Positions 32,972-40,844 of a stretch of 64,000 bases of DNA are shown piece after piece (position 1 is the stretch's first letter; each line of letters begins with the position of its first letter). The stretch spans positions 43,016-107,015 of the forward strand of contig NZ_JBLGTV010000012.1 in the NCBI RefSeq assembly GCF_047468865.1, read 5' to 3'. A program made the translations under genes and the position numbers. The notes beneath the pieces are model-generated. The model saw nothing but the letters and a program-made list of their open reading frames with translations. It made no database searches and was not told the DNA's origin. This DNA comes from Castellaniella hirudinis_A. GTDB taxonomy: Bacteria > Pseudomonadota > Gammaproteobacteria > Burkholderiales > Burkholderiaceae_B.

Positions 32972-34300
32972 TCAGTCTTTCCGCAACAGCGCCTGGATGC
33001 CGTCCAGCACCCGGACGACCGCGCCCTGGTGCCGGCCCACCCAGTGGCGCCCCGCCTCGCCCACCCGGGACAGGGCCGCCGGGTCGTCCAGCCAATCCAA
33101 AGCCTGGCGCACCGCCTGATCGGCGTCCCGCGCCTGCACCAGCGCCCCCGCGTCCAGGGCGTCGGCCACCGCCTGCTGGAAATTGGCCACGTGCGGACCG
33201 ACGATTACCGGGCGACCCAGGGCGCTGGCCTCGATGAAGTTCTGTCCGCCCAGGTGCGCAAAGCTGCCGCCCACGATGGCCACCTGGCTGCAGGCGTAAT
33301 ACCAGGGCATTTCGCCCAGGGTATCCCCCAGCAGCACCGCCATCCCCCGGCACGCCGCCAGGGCCGAGCTGCCGCCATCCCCCAGGGCCAGCAACTGCGA
33401 CCGGCGCACATAGGGCAGCCCGGCGGCGGCCAGCTGCGCGGCGGCCTGCTCGAAGCGCTGGGGATGGCGCGGGATCAGCAGGAACAGCACCGGCGGGCCC
33501 GGCAGGCGGGCCGGGGACGCCGCCGCCAGGCGATGCTGCACGGCGCGGATGAAAGCGTCGTCCTCGCCCTCCCGGGTACTGGCGATGGCCACCACGGGCC
33601 GCCCCAGGCGGACTGCGAACTCGCGCCCCAGGCTGATTCTGTGCGCATCCAGCGGCAGATCGAACTTGAAATTGCCCGAGACGCTGACCTGGGGGGCACC
33701 CAACCGCTGCAGACGTCGCGCATCGGCCGGCGTCTGGGCATAGACCCGCGTCAAGCCCGCATACGTCTGGCGCATCAACCCGCCCAGACGCAGATTGCCT
33801 TGCAAAGAGGCCGGCGACAGGCGGGCGCTGGCCAGAACCAGGGGCACGCCGGCCCGCCGGGCGCCCCGCACCAGATTCGGCCACAACTCGCGTTCGATCA
33901 GCACCCCGACGACGGGCTGCTCATGGCGCAGGAAGCGCCGCACGGCCCCGGGGAAATCGTAGGGCAGCCAGACCTGGCGCACGAGGCCCCGGCTGATTTC
34001 ATCGGCATACGCCCGCCGCCCCTCGGCCCGCCCGGAAGCGGTCAAATGGGTCAGCAGCACCCGATGACCCTGCGCCAGCAAGGCCCGGATCAGCGGGTGG
34101 GCGGCGCGGGTTTCGCCCAGACTGACGGCATGCACCCAGACCGCGCCCGCCCGGGGCGGCGCGGACGCGGGGTAGACGCCGAAGCGCTCGGCCCCGAGGA
34201 CGTCCCATCGGCCGCCGGCGCGCCGGGCCCGCAGTCCCATCCAGGCCAGCAATGCGGGCGACAGCAGCCGCAGCAAAACGGTATACAGCCAGCGGGTCAT
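32972..34300 (-). CDS. waaA: 3-deoxy-D-manno-octulosonic acid (Kdo) transferase
   Basis: Adds Kdo to lipid A at the inner membrane. The 442-residue enzyme starts with a membrane-anchor helix (LYTVLLRLLSPALLAWMGL). Typical segments include VWVHAVSLGETRAAHPLI, LIERELWPNLV, VSGNFKFDLP and VGGSFAHLGGQNFIE. Its ATG overlaps the waaC stop as ATGA. The frame continues far upstream across waaC, but only from 34300 is it WaaA-like. Glycosyltransferase pairs such as this normally share one transcript. Confidence 0.94.
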   Translation of the reverse strand: MTRWLYTVLLRLLSPALLAWMGLRARRAGGRWDVLGAERFGVYPASAPPRAGAVWVHAVSLGETRAAHPLIRALLAQGHRVLLTHLTASGRAEGRRAYADEISRGLVRQVWLPYDFPGAVRRFLRHEQPVVGVLIERELWPNLVRGARRAGVPLVLASARLSPASLQGNLRLGGLMRQTYAGLTRVYAQTPADARRLQRLGAPQVSVSGNFKFDLPLDAHRISLGREFAVRLGRPVVAIASTREGEDDAFIRAVQHRLAAASPARLPGPPVLFLLIPRHPQRFEQAAAQLAAAGLPYVRRSQLLALGDGGSSALAACRGMAVLLGDTLGEMPWYYACSQVAIVGGSFAHLGGQNFIEASALGRPVIVGPHVANFQQAVADALDAGALVQARDADQAVRQALDWLDDPAALSRVGEAGRHWVGRHQGAVVRVLDGIQALLRKD

Positions 34301-35292
34301 GAGGCTGCCGGAACAGCGGGCGCCACGGGATCGCGCGCGCTGTCCAGGGCGGCGTCGATGGCCGCCATCACCTGCCCGGCATCGGGCGCCTGGCCGCGTT
34401 CGCCCAGGCTGGCGGTATAGGCGGGGCCCTGCAGGGGCGTGCGCACGGGCGTGGAAGCCTTGTAGATGCCGATGGTGGGCCGCCCCAGCCCGGCGCTGAG
34501 GTGCGTCAGGCCGCTGTCCAGACCGACCATCAGGCGAGCCTGCGCCAAATGCCCGGCCACCTGGCGCAAGCCCAGCCGGGGCAGGACCTCGGCCTGGCTG
34601 CGCCCCTGGATCAAGTGCCGCGCCCGATCCTGCTCGGCCGCATTGCCCGCCAGCAGGCGCAGGCCCAGCCCCCGCGCCTGGAGGTGGTCGAACACCTGCC
34701 GCCAGTGGTCTTCCGGCCAGAGCTTGTCGTCGCGGCTGGCCGAGGGCATGATGAGCGCCACCGGCTGGACCTGGACATCCGCCGTGATGGCCTGCAGGCC
34801 GAAATCGGGCGGCCCCTGGACGGCGTAGCCAAAGGCGGCGGCGGCCAGCGTGCGCTGACGGATGATGGCGGGCTGCCAGAATTCCACCCGATGACGCACG
34901 TCGTAGAACAGGGACGCCAGGGGTTCGCGGGCGGATTTCCAGTCCAGCCCATGACGGCGGCCCCGCGCCTGGCGCACCAGCCAGACGGATTTCAGCAGGG
35001 CCTGCATATCCAGGACGACATCGTAGCGGCGTTCGGCCAGCCGCTGGCGCAAGGCGGCGCGTTCCTGGCGCGTCCGGGCGTCCCACCAGTGCTTGCGCCA
35101 GCGCCGGTGCGCCACGGGGATGACCTGGTGAACGGCCGGATGCCAGGCGGGAATCTCGGCAAAGGATTCTTCGGCGATCCAGTCGATCTGCGCGCCCGCG
35201 ACGTGCCGGGCGATATCGGTGATCGCCGGCAGCATATGCACCAGATCCCCCAGCGAGGACGTGCGAACGATTAGGATACGTGTCATCATCAT
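34297..35292 (-). CDS. waaC: ADP-heptose:LPS heptosyltransferase I
   Basis: Adds the first L-glycero-D-manno-heptose to Kdo of the LPS inner core. The GT9 family is clear from ILIVRTSSLGDLVHMLPAI at the N-terminus, DIARHVAGAQIDWIAEESFA, and the donor-binding MVGLDSGLTHLSAGLG followed by RPTIGIYK. 331 aa. ATGATGATG allows three starts within nine bases. It overlaps waaA. Confidence 0.93.
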   Translation of the reverse strand: MMMTRILIVRTSSLGDLVHMLPAITDIARHVAGAQIDWIAEESFAEIPAWHPAVHQVIPVAHRRWRKHWWDARTRQERAALRQRLAERRYDVVLDMQALLKSVWLVRQARGRRHGLDWKSAREPLASLFYDVRHRVEFWQPAIIRQRTLAAAAFGYAVQGPPDFGLQAITADVQVQPVALIMPSASRDDKLWPEDHWRQVFDHLQARGLGLRLLAGNAAEQDRARHLIQGRSQAEVLPRLGLRQVAGHLAQARLMVGLDSGLTHLSAGLGRPTIGIYKASTPVRTPLQGPAYTASLGERGQAPDAGQVMAAIDAALDSARDPVAPAVPAAS

Positions 35293-35331
35293 GCGATTAT
35301 AGGCGTCCAATACTCGAAGCCGGAGACCCGA

Positions 35332-35853
35332 ATGACCTGTTATGCCCTGGGGGACCAGACCCCGCAAATCGACCCGAGCGCCTACATCGCCCCGGAAGCC
35401 ACCCTCATCGGCGCGGCCACCCTGCAGGCGGGCGCCAGCGTCTGGCCGGGGGCGGTCATCCGCGCCGACAACGAACCCATTGTCGTCGGCGAACAGTCCA
35501 ATATCCAGGAAGGCGCGGTCCTGCACGTCGATGCCGGCAAGCCGCTGACCATCGGCAAGCAGGTCACGGTGGGCCACCAGGCCATGCTGCACGGCTGCAC
35601 CGTCCAGGACGGGTCGCTCATCGGCATCCAGGCCGTGGTGCTCAACGGGGCGGTCATCGGCCGTCACTGTCTGGTGGGGGCGGGGGCGCTGGTCACCGAA
35701 GGCAAGGCGTTCCCGGACCGCTCCCTGATCCTGGGGGCGCCGGCCAAGGTCGTGCGCACGCTATCGGACGAAGAAGTCGCCCAGTTGCAGCACAGCGCCC
35801 AGGACTACGCCGCGCGGGCGGCCCGCTACAAAACCGCGCTGCGCGCCCTCTGA
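35332..35853 (+). CDS. Gamma-carbonic-anhydrase-like hexapeptide protein
   Basis: Left-handed beta-helix protein of 173 aa in the YrdA/PaaY/CaiE group. Hexapeptide repeats run across residues 15-130. Zinc ligands expected at three His positions fit VLHVDAG and VGHQAMLHGC. The C-terminus forms the usual helix (EEVAQLQHSAQDYAARA). Enzyme activity in this group is often weak or unknown. Confidence 0.88.
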   Translation: MTCYALGDQTPQIDPSAYIAPEATLIGAATLQAGASVWPGAVIRADNEPIVVGEQSNIQEGAVLHVDAGKPLTIGKQVTVGHQAMLHGCTVQDGSLIGIQAVVLNGAVIGRHCLVGAGALVTEGKAFPDRSLILGAPAKVVRTLSDEEVAQLQHSAQDYAARAARYKTALRAL

Positions 35854-35894
35854 GCCGCATGGGGCGGCCGGGGTCTGCGTGCCTTGCCCAGGCC

Positions 35895-35926
35895 CGCATC
35901 GCGCCGCTGCCCGGCTGCGCGATGCG
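35895..35926. terminator. Hairpin between convergent genes
   Basis: CGCATCGCGC pairs perfectly with GCGCGATGCG across a 12-nt loop. It lies between the 3' ends of the carbonic-anhydrase-like and glycosyltransferase genes and could end transcription from both sides, though no T run follows. Confidence 0.45.
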
Positions 35927-35936
35927 GCGGGCGGGT

Positions 35937-37052
35937 TCAGCGCCGCGCCAGGCAGGCCGCGTACAAGCGGACGTAGGCCGCCACCATGGCCGGGACCGAA
36001 TACTGCTGCGCCACATGGGCCTGGGCGCGCCGCGCCATGGCCTGCGCCGCCCGGGGGTGGCGCAACAGCCAGGCGATGCGCCGGGCCAAGGCCCGGGGAT
36101 CGCCCGCCGGCACCAGCAAGCCACGATCCGGGGCCAGGATTTCCGGGTGCCCGCCCACGGCGGTGGCCACTACCGGCAAGCCCGCCAGGCAGGCGTCCAG
36201 CACGCTGGTGCCCAGGGCTTCGGCCAGGGAACTGCTGACATAAAGGTCGGCCAGGGCAAAATAATCCCCCACCCGGGCCTGGAACCCCTGCAATAGCACC
36301 CGGTCTTGCAAGCCCAGGGCCTGGATCTCGGCCCGGACGGCCGAAGCCGCTGCGCCATCCGCGCCGCAGTGCAGGCAGATCAGCCCCGGGAAATCGGCCT
36401 GCAGGATCTGCACGGCACGGACCAGCGTCAAGGGATCTTTTTCGGGACTCAGGGCCGCCGTCGTCAGCAATACCGGCGGGCGCGGCGCGGCACCGGCTTG
36501 GCCACCCCGGGTGGGCGGCAAGGCGCCCACCGCCGGCGCGGCCAGGCCCAGCCGATGGCGCAGGGCCTGGGCCCGCTCCGGGTCGGCCGCCCAGGGCTGC
36601 ACGGCGCTGGGGATGACGGCGACCGCCAGCCCCAGGGCCCGGGGGCCGGCCGCCGCCGCCTGGCTGATGGCCACCAGGGCATCCGCCCGCGACCATTTCC
36701 AGCGCTGGCGCCGGGCGCGGCCGGGCTTGTCGAACGCGGTGCGCCGCGTAAACACCAGCGCAGCCGGCAGGACGGGGCGCAACAGCGCCAACAGGCTCAT
36801 GGCCTGGGCGGTGTGCGCGTGGATGAGATCGTCGGCGCCGCGCCGCGCCAGCAGCAGGCGCGCCAAGGCCGCGCCGCCCCGGCAGTCCAGCACCGGGATA
36901 TCCGCGTCCCGGGCGCGCTGGGCCAGCGGCGCGCCGGCGCGGGCGGCCAGCGTCACGGCGTGGCCCGCCGCCCGCAGGCCCTGCAAGAGCAGCAGGGTCT
37001 GGCGTTCGCCCCCGCGCCAGCCTTTTTCAAGATTGATGTGCAGCACGCGCAT
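35937..37052 (-). CDS. Family 4 glycosyltransferase, probably LPS core
   Basis: GT-B glycosyltransferase of 371 aa. The N-terminal acceptor domain opens with VLHINLEKGWRGGERQTLLL; the donor domain has LLTTAALSPEKDPLTLVRAV, YVSSSLAEALGTSVLDACLA (EX7E-type region) and VVATAVGGHPEIL. The opening is like LPS-core enzymes in Bordetella relatives. Sugar and linkage are unknown. It lies 10 nt downstream of glmU on the same strand. Confidence 0.85.
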   Translation of the reverse strand: MRVLHINLEKGWRGGERQTLLLLQGLRAAGHAVTLAARAGAPLAQRARDADIPVLDCRGGAALARLLLARRGADDLIHAHTAQAMSLLALLRPVLPAALVFTRRTAFDKPGRARRQRWKWSRADALVAISQAAAAGPRALGLAVAVIPSAVQPWAADPERAQALRHRLGLAAPAVGALPPTRGGQAGAAPRPPVLLTTAALSPEKDPLTLVRAVQILQADFPGLICLHCGADGAAASAVRAEIQALGLQDRVLLQGFQARVGDYFALADLYVSSSLAEALGTSVLDACLAGLPVVATAVGGHPEILAPDRGLLVPAGDPRALARRIAWLLRHPRAAQAMARRAQAHVAQQYSVPAMVAAYVRLYAACLARR

Positions 37053-37062
37053 GGCGCGGGCG

Positions 37063-38433
37063 TCAGCCCTTGCGCACCGGCCGCGTCCAGCCCGCCACGG
37101 TCTGCTGCCGGGGCCGCGACAGCGTCAGCTGGCCCGCCGGAGCATCGCGGGTCAGTGTCGTGCCCGCCCCCAGGGTAGCGCCCTGGCCCACGCGCACCGG
37201 GGCCACCAGCTGGGAATCCGACCCGATGAAGGCGTCGTCCTCGATGACGGTCTGGAATTTATTGACCCCATCGTAGTTGCAGGTGATGGTGCCCGCCCCC
37301 ACATTGACCCGGTCGCCGATCTGGGCGTCGCCTAGGTAAGCCAGGTGGTTCGCCTTGGAGCCGCGCCCCAGGCGGGTTTTCTTGAGTTCGACGAAGTTGC
37401 CGACATGGGCCTCCGGGCCGATGTCGGCCCCGGGCCGCAGCCGGGCATAAGGGCCGATGCGCGCGGCGGCCCCCACCAGGGCGCCATCGACATGGGTATA
37501 GGCATCCAGCACGGCCCCGGCGCCGATGCGCGCGGCGCGCACCACGCAATGCGGCCCGATGCGCACGCCGTCGTCCAGCTGCACATCGCCTTCGAAGACG
37601 CAGCCGACGTCGATGAACACATCGCGCCCGCAGCGCAAAGCACCGCGCAGATCGAAGCGGGCGGGATCGGCCAGGGTCACCCCCTGGTCCAGCAGGCGGC
37701 GCGCCTGTTCGGCCTGCCAGATGCGTTCGAGCTGGGCCTGCTGCACCCGGCTGTTGACCCCCAGGGTTTCCCAGTGGGCGGCGGGCTGCGCATGCGCCAC
37801 CGGCACGCCGTCGCGCACGGCCAGGCCGACGATGTCGGTGAGATAGTATTCGCCCTGGGCGTTGCGGTTGTCGATCTGCCCCAGCCACTGGCGCAAGGCG
37901 GCGGTGGGCGCCGCCAGAATGCCGGTATTGACCTCGCAGATGGCGCGTTCGGCCGCGCTGGCGTCTTTGTGCTCGACGATGCGCCGCACCCGGCCCTGGG
38001 CGTCGCGCACGATCCGTCCATAGCCGCCGGGATCGTCCAGGGTTTCGGTGAGCAGGGCCAGGCCCGCCCCCCGGGCCTGCAACAGGGCCCGCAAGGTATC
38101 GGCCTGCACCAAGGGCACGTCGCCATACAGCACCAGGGTGGTGTCGCCCGCGTCCTGGGCTTCCAGCAAGTGGGGCAGGGCCTGCATCACGGCATGGCCC
38201 GTGCCCTGCTGCGGCTGCTGCAGGGCGAAGGCCAGCTGGCCATCCGCAAACGCGGCCTGGACCTGATCCGCCCCGTGGCCCACCACGACCACGATGCGGT
38301 CCGGCGACAGGGCCTGGGCGGCATCCAGGACATGGCCCAGCATGGCGCGCCCGGCGATGGGATGCAGGACCTTGGGCAAATCGGACTGCATGCGCTTGCC
38401 CTGGCCGGCGGCCAGGATGATGATGTTCAGCAT
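37063..38433 (-). CDS. glmU: Bifunctional GlmU (uridylyltransferase/acetyltransferase)
   Basis: Makes UDP-N-acetylglucosamine by acetylating glucosamine-1-phosphate and then transferring UMP. The N-terminal pyrophosphorylase domain has IIILAAGQGKRMQSDLPKVL; GTGHAVMQAL and VLYGDVPLV follow. The C-terminal hexapeptide helix contains VGNFVELKKTRLGRGSKANH, LAYLGDAQIG and GAGTITCNYDGVNK. Full length at 456 aa from Met 38433. It heads the unit with the GT4 gene. Confidence 0.95.
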   Translation of the reverse strand: MLNIIILAAGQGKRMQSDLPKVLHPIAGRAMLGHVLDAAQALSPDRIVVVVGHGADQVQAAFADGQLAFALQQPQQGTGHAVMQALPHLLEAQDAGDTTLVLYGDVPLVQADTLRALLQARGAGLALLTETLDDPGGYGRIVRDAQGRVRRIVEHKDASAAERAICEVNTGILAAPTAALRQWLGQIDNRNAQGEYYLTDIVGLAVRDGVPVAHAQPAAHWETLGVNSRVQQAQLERIWQAEQARRLLDQGVTLADPARFDLRGALRCGRDVFIDVGCVFEGDVQLDDGVRIGPHCVVRAARIGAGAVLDAYTHVDGALVGAAARIGPYARLRPGADIGPEAHVGNFVELKKTRLGRGSKANHLAYLGDAQIGDRVNVGAGTITCNYDGVNKFQTVIEDDAFIGSDSQLVAPVRVGQGATLGAGTTLTRDAPAGQLTLSRPRQQTVAGWTRPVRKG

Positions 38434-38467
38434 AAATCGCGTACTGTGGGAATCGGAAATCGGGAAA

Positions 38468-39100
38468 TCAGGCGCCACGTTTTTTGGAACTGGCGGCGGG
38501 CTTGGCGGCGGCCGGTTTCGCCGCCCTGGGCTTGCGGGCGGCGGGCTTGGCCGCGCCGGCGGCTTCCGGGGCCGGTTCGGCGGCCTGCTGCTGGGCGGCT
38601 TGCTGGGCGGCTTCCGTCACCTGCTCGAAGCTGGCCGCCGTGGCGTCGCGCAGTTGGTTGAACTGCTGCTGCACCAGATTCCACCAGTCGCTGGCCGCCT
38701 GGGCGTAGGCCTGGCCGGAATCCTTGGCCGCCGCGGCGGCCTGCGCGGGCTGGGCGGCAGCCGGGCCCGGCGCGGCCGCCATCCCGGGGAAACCGCCCCC
38801 CGCAAAGGACTGCAGCGTCTGCAGGGTGCTGCGCTGGATTTCCAGCCCCTGGATCGTGCTGGCCAGCATGGTGGCGTTCAGCTGCAGCCAGTTCTGCACC
38901 GTCTGCAGTTCGCGGATGCGGCGGTCCAGGTCTTCGGCGGACAGCGTCGGCATGGCCGGCGCGTCCAGGGGGCCGCCGCCGGCCAGGGTCTGCCAAGCCT
39001 GGCGCATCATGTCCAGGCCCGCCAGCAGGGGATTGCCCGCCGCATCGCCGGCCTGGCCAAAGCCGGGCAACACAAAGGGATTGGTTTTGTCTTGTGCCAT
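38468..39100 (-). CDS. PhaM-like polyhydroxyalkanoate granule protein
   Basis: A 210-residue protein with FVLPGFGQAG at the start, then LSAEDLDRRIRELQTVQNWL and MLASTIQGLEIQRSTLQTL, the coiled region typical of PhaM, which activates PHA synthase and ties granules to DNA. The C-terminal part is rich in Ala/Lys/Pro (PAARKPRAAKPAAAKPAASS), like histone H1-type DNA-binding tails. A second Ala-rich middle stretch resembles phasins. Assignment is by pattern. PHA synthesis genes are not in the window. Confidence 0.75.
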   Translation of the reverse strand: MAQDKTNPFVLPGFGQAGDAAGNPLLAGLDMMRQAWQTLAGGGPLDAPAMPTLSAEDLDRRIRELQTVQNWLQLNATMLASTIQGLEIQRSTLQTLQSFAGGGFPGMAAAPGPAAAQPAQAAAAAKDSGQAYAQAASDWWNLVQQQFNQLRDATAASFEQVTEAAQQAAQQQAAEPAPEAAGAAKPAARKPRAAKPAAAKPAASSKKRGA

Positions 39101-39161
39101 GAGGTGGTCTCCTGTGCCGGCATCCGGGCCGGCGTCAAGCGCTGCTGAATAAAGCCGCTGC

Positions 39162-39986
39162 CTAAACGGCAGGCAGGCGGCGCTGCAATGAATCCAGAAT
39201 ACAGAGTTCGGCTTCCAGTGTGAAGGCCCCATGCAGAAGCATATCGCGCAAAGCGCGCATCTCGACGCAACGGAATTCCATGACTTCGCCATCCAGGCTG
39301 GCGGGCGCCGCTGCGGCATCCAGCACGCAATCGCTCACATGCACGGTTTCGACCTGATAGCCATCGGGCAGGCGCCGGTGCATGCGCAGCACCGTGCGCA
39401 AAGGGCCATGGGCGGAGAGCTCGACCGGGGCCAGGCCGGCTTCTTCGTGGGATTCGCGCAGCAGCGCGGAAGCCGGGTCTTCGCCGGCGGAGACCAGCCC
39501 CCCGGACAGCGTGTCCCACAGGCCGGGGTCGGTGGATTTCCCCAGGGCCCGGCGGGCCACCCACAGGCGGCCATCGGGCGCCCAGGCGTTCAGGTGCACG
39601 GCATGGGTCAGCAGGCCCAGGGGACGCACAGCCCCGCGCTCGATGCGCCCCAGCACGCGGCCTTCGGCAAAAACGTCCAGGAGTTCGTCGCGCCAGCTGC
39701 GGATGTGGCCGCAATCGCGCAGGAGGAGGGCGATTTCCTTCAGGACGGCATCCATTCCCAGGCGCCGGGCGGGAACGGGTGCCAGATGGGCGGCTTCGGG
39801 TTCGAGGCGGACACCGGGGTGATGCGCAATGGCATCCAGGACAGCGGGGGCGACCCAGCCCGCCACCCGGCCGGACACCGTGACCGGACGGGCCCCCGAA
39901 GGCGGCAGCTGCTGCGCCCGCTTGACCAGGCGGGCGCGACGGGCGGTGAGTTCATCGGGAGCAAATGCCGCAGCGGTGGAGTCCAT
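39162..39986 (-). CDS. Nudix hydrolase with N-terminal DUF4743 domain
   Basis: The 274-residue protein has an N-terminal domain (about 1-130) like DUF4743 of plant and bacterial Nudix enzymes. The Nudix box spans GGLVSAGEDPASALLRESHE and continues EAGL, with the metal-binding Glu residues intact. Members act on thiamine or nucleoside diphosphates in eukaryotes. The substrate here is unknown. Met 39986 fits the domain start. Confidence 0.85.
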   Translation of the reverse strand: MDSTAAAFAPDELTARRARLVKRAQQLPPSGARPVTVSGRVAGWVAPAVLDAIAHHPGVRLEPEAAHLAPVPARRLGMDAVLKEIALLLRDCGHIRSWRDELLDVFAEGRVLGRIERGAVRPLGLLTHAVHLNAWAPDGRLWVARRALGKSTDPGLWDTLSGGLVSAGEDPASALLRESHEEAGLAPVELSAHGPLRTVLRMHRRLPDGYQVETVHVSDCVLDAAAAPASLDGEVMEFRCVEMRALRDMLLHGAFTLEAELCILDSLQRRLPAV

Positions 39987-40167
39987 CGAAGTATTGTAGT
40001 GGATGCCGCCGCCTTTGCGGCGGCCCGGGACCGACCCGCGAAATCGGCTGCCGGGGCCGATCGCCGGGGTGGGTCGCCGGCCCCGGCGACCGGGACCCAG
40101 GCCGGGTAAACCCGGGTAAACTATCCGATCACACAGCTCATTCTTCCGCTTGTTCTCAGGTAAGGCC

Positions 40168-40779
40168 ATGTCCATTCCATTCTCCGCGCCGCGCCGCGCC
40201 GCGCTGGCGGGCGCCCTGGCGGCGCTGTCCCTGGCGCTGGCGGGCTGTTCGCCCAGCACCGCCACTCCCCTGCCCTTCGAAGGCAACGACATCAGCGGCA
40301 GCGGCCTGGGCCGCGACTTGGCCATGGTCGATACCCAAGGCCAGGCGCGCACCCTGGCCGACTACCAGGGCAAGGTGCTGCTGATCTTCTTCGGCTATAC
40401 CCAATGCCCCGACGTCTGCCCCACGGCCATGGCCCAGGCCGCCCAGGCGCTGGAACTCCTGGGCCCGCAGGCCCGGGACGTCCAGGTCATCATGATTTCC
40501 GTCGATCCCGCCCGCGATACCCCGGAAATCCTGAACACTTATGTCCACGCCTTCGACCCCTCGTTCGTGGGCCTGACCGGCACCCCCGGGCAACTGGAAA
40601 AAACCGCCCGCTCCTTCAAGGCGTTTTACGCCAAAGAGCCCGGCCCCACTCCCGAGCAATACGCCATGAATCACTCGGCGGCGTTCTACCTGATGGACCA
40701 GGACGGCAATGCCCGCGCCCTCCTGGGGCCCTCGCTGACCCCGGAAGACATGGCTCACGACATCCAGTTGCTGCTATGA
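40168..40779 (+). CDS. SCO1/SenC copper-metallochaperone lipoprotein
   Basis: Thioredoxin-fold protein of 203 aa that helps assemble the CuA centre of cytochrome oxidase. The lipobox LALAGCS puts the lipid-anchored Cys near residue 23. The copper ligands are CPDVCPT (about residue 83) and the distal His in MNHSAAFYL. Met 40168 is used. Two tandem copies of CCGGGTAAAC (about 40102-40121) lie upstream, with no clear meaning. Confidence 0.9.
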   Translation: MSIPFSAPRRAALAGALAALSLALAGCSPSTATPLPFEGNDISGSGLGRDLAMVDTQGQARTLADYQGKVLLIFFGYTQCPDVCPTAMAQAAQALELLGPQARDVQVIMISVDPARDTPEILNTYVHAFDPSFVGLTGTPGQLEKTARSFKAFYAKEPGPTPEQYAMNHSAAFYLMDQDGNARALLGPSLTPEDMAHDIQLLL

Positions 40780-40844
40780 AATAAGCGCGGCCCAAGCGTC
40801 CGGCCGCCGGCGGCCGACCGGGCCGCGCCCAGGCACTGGGCGGG

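Noticed and set aside
32972..35086. A 704-codon open frame across waaA and waaC
   Set aside because: Only the part from 34300 matches WaaA. The rest is the wrong frame of waaC, kept open by high GC content.
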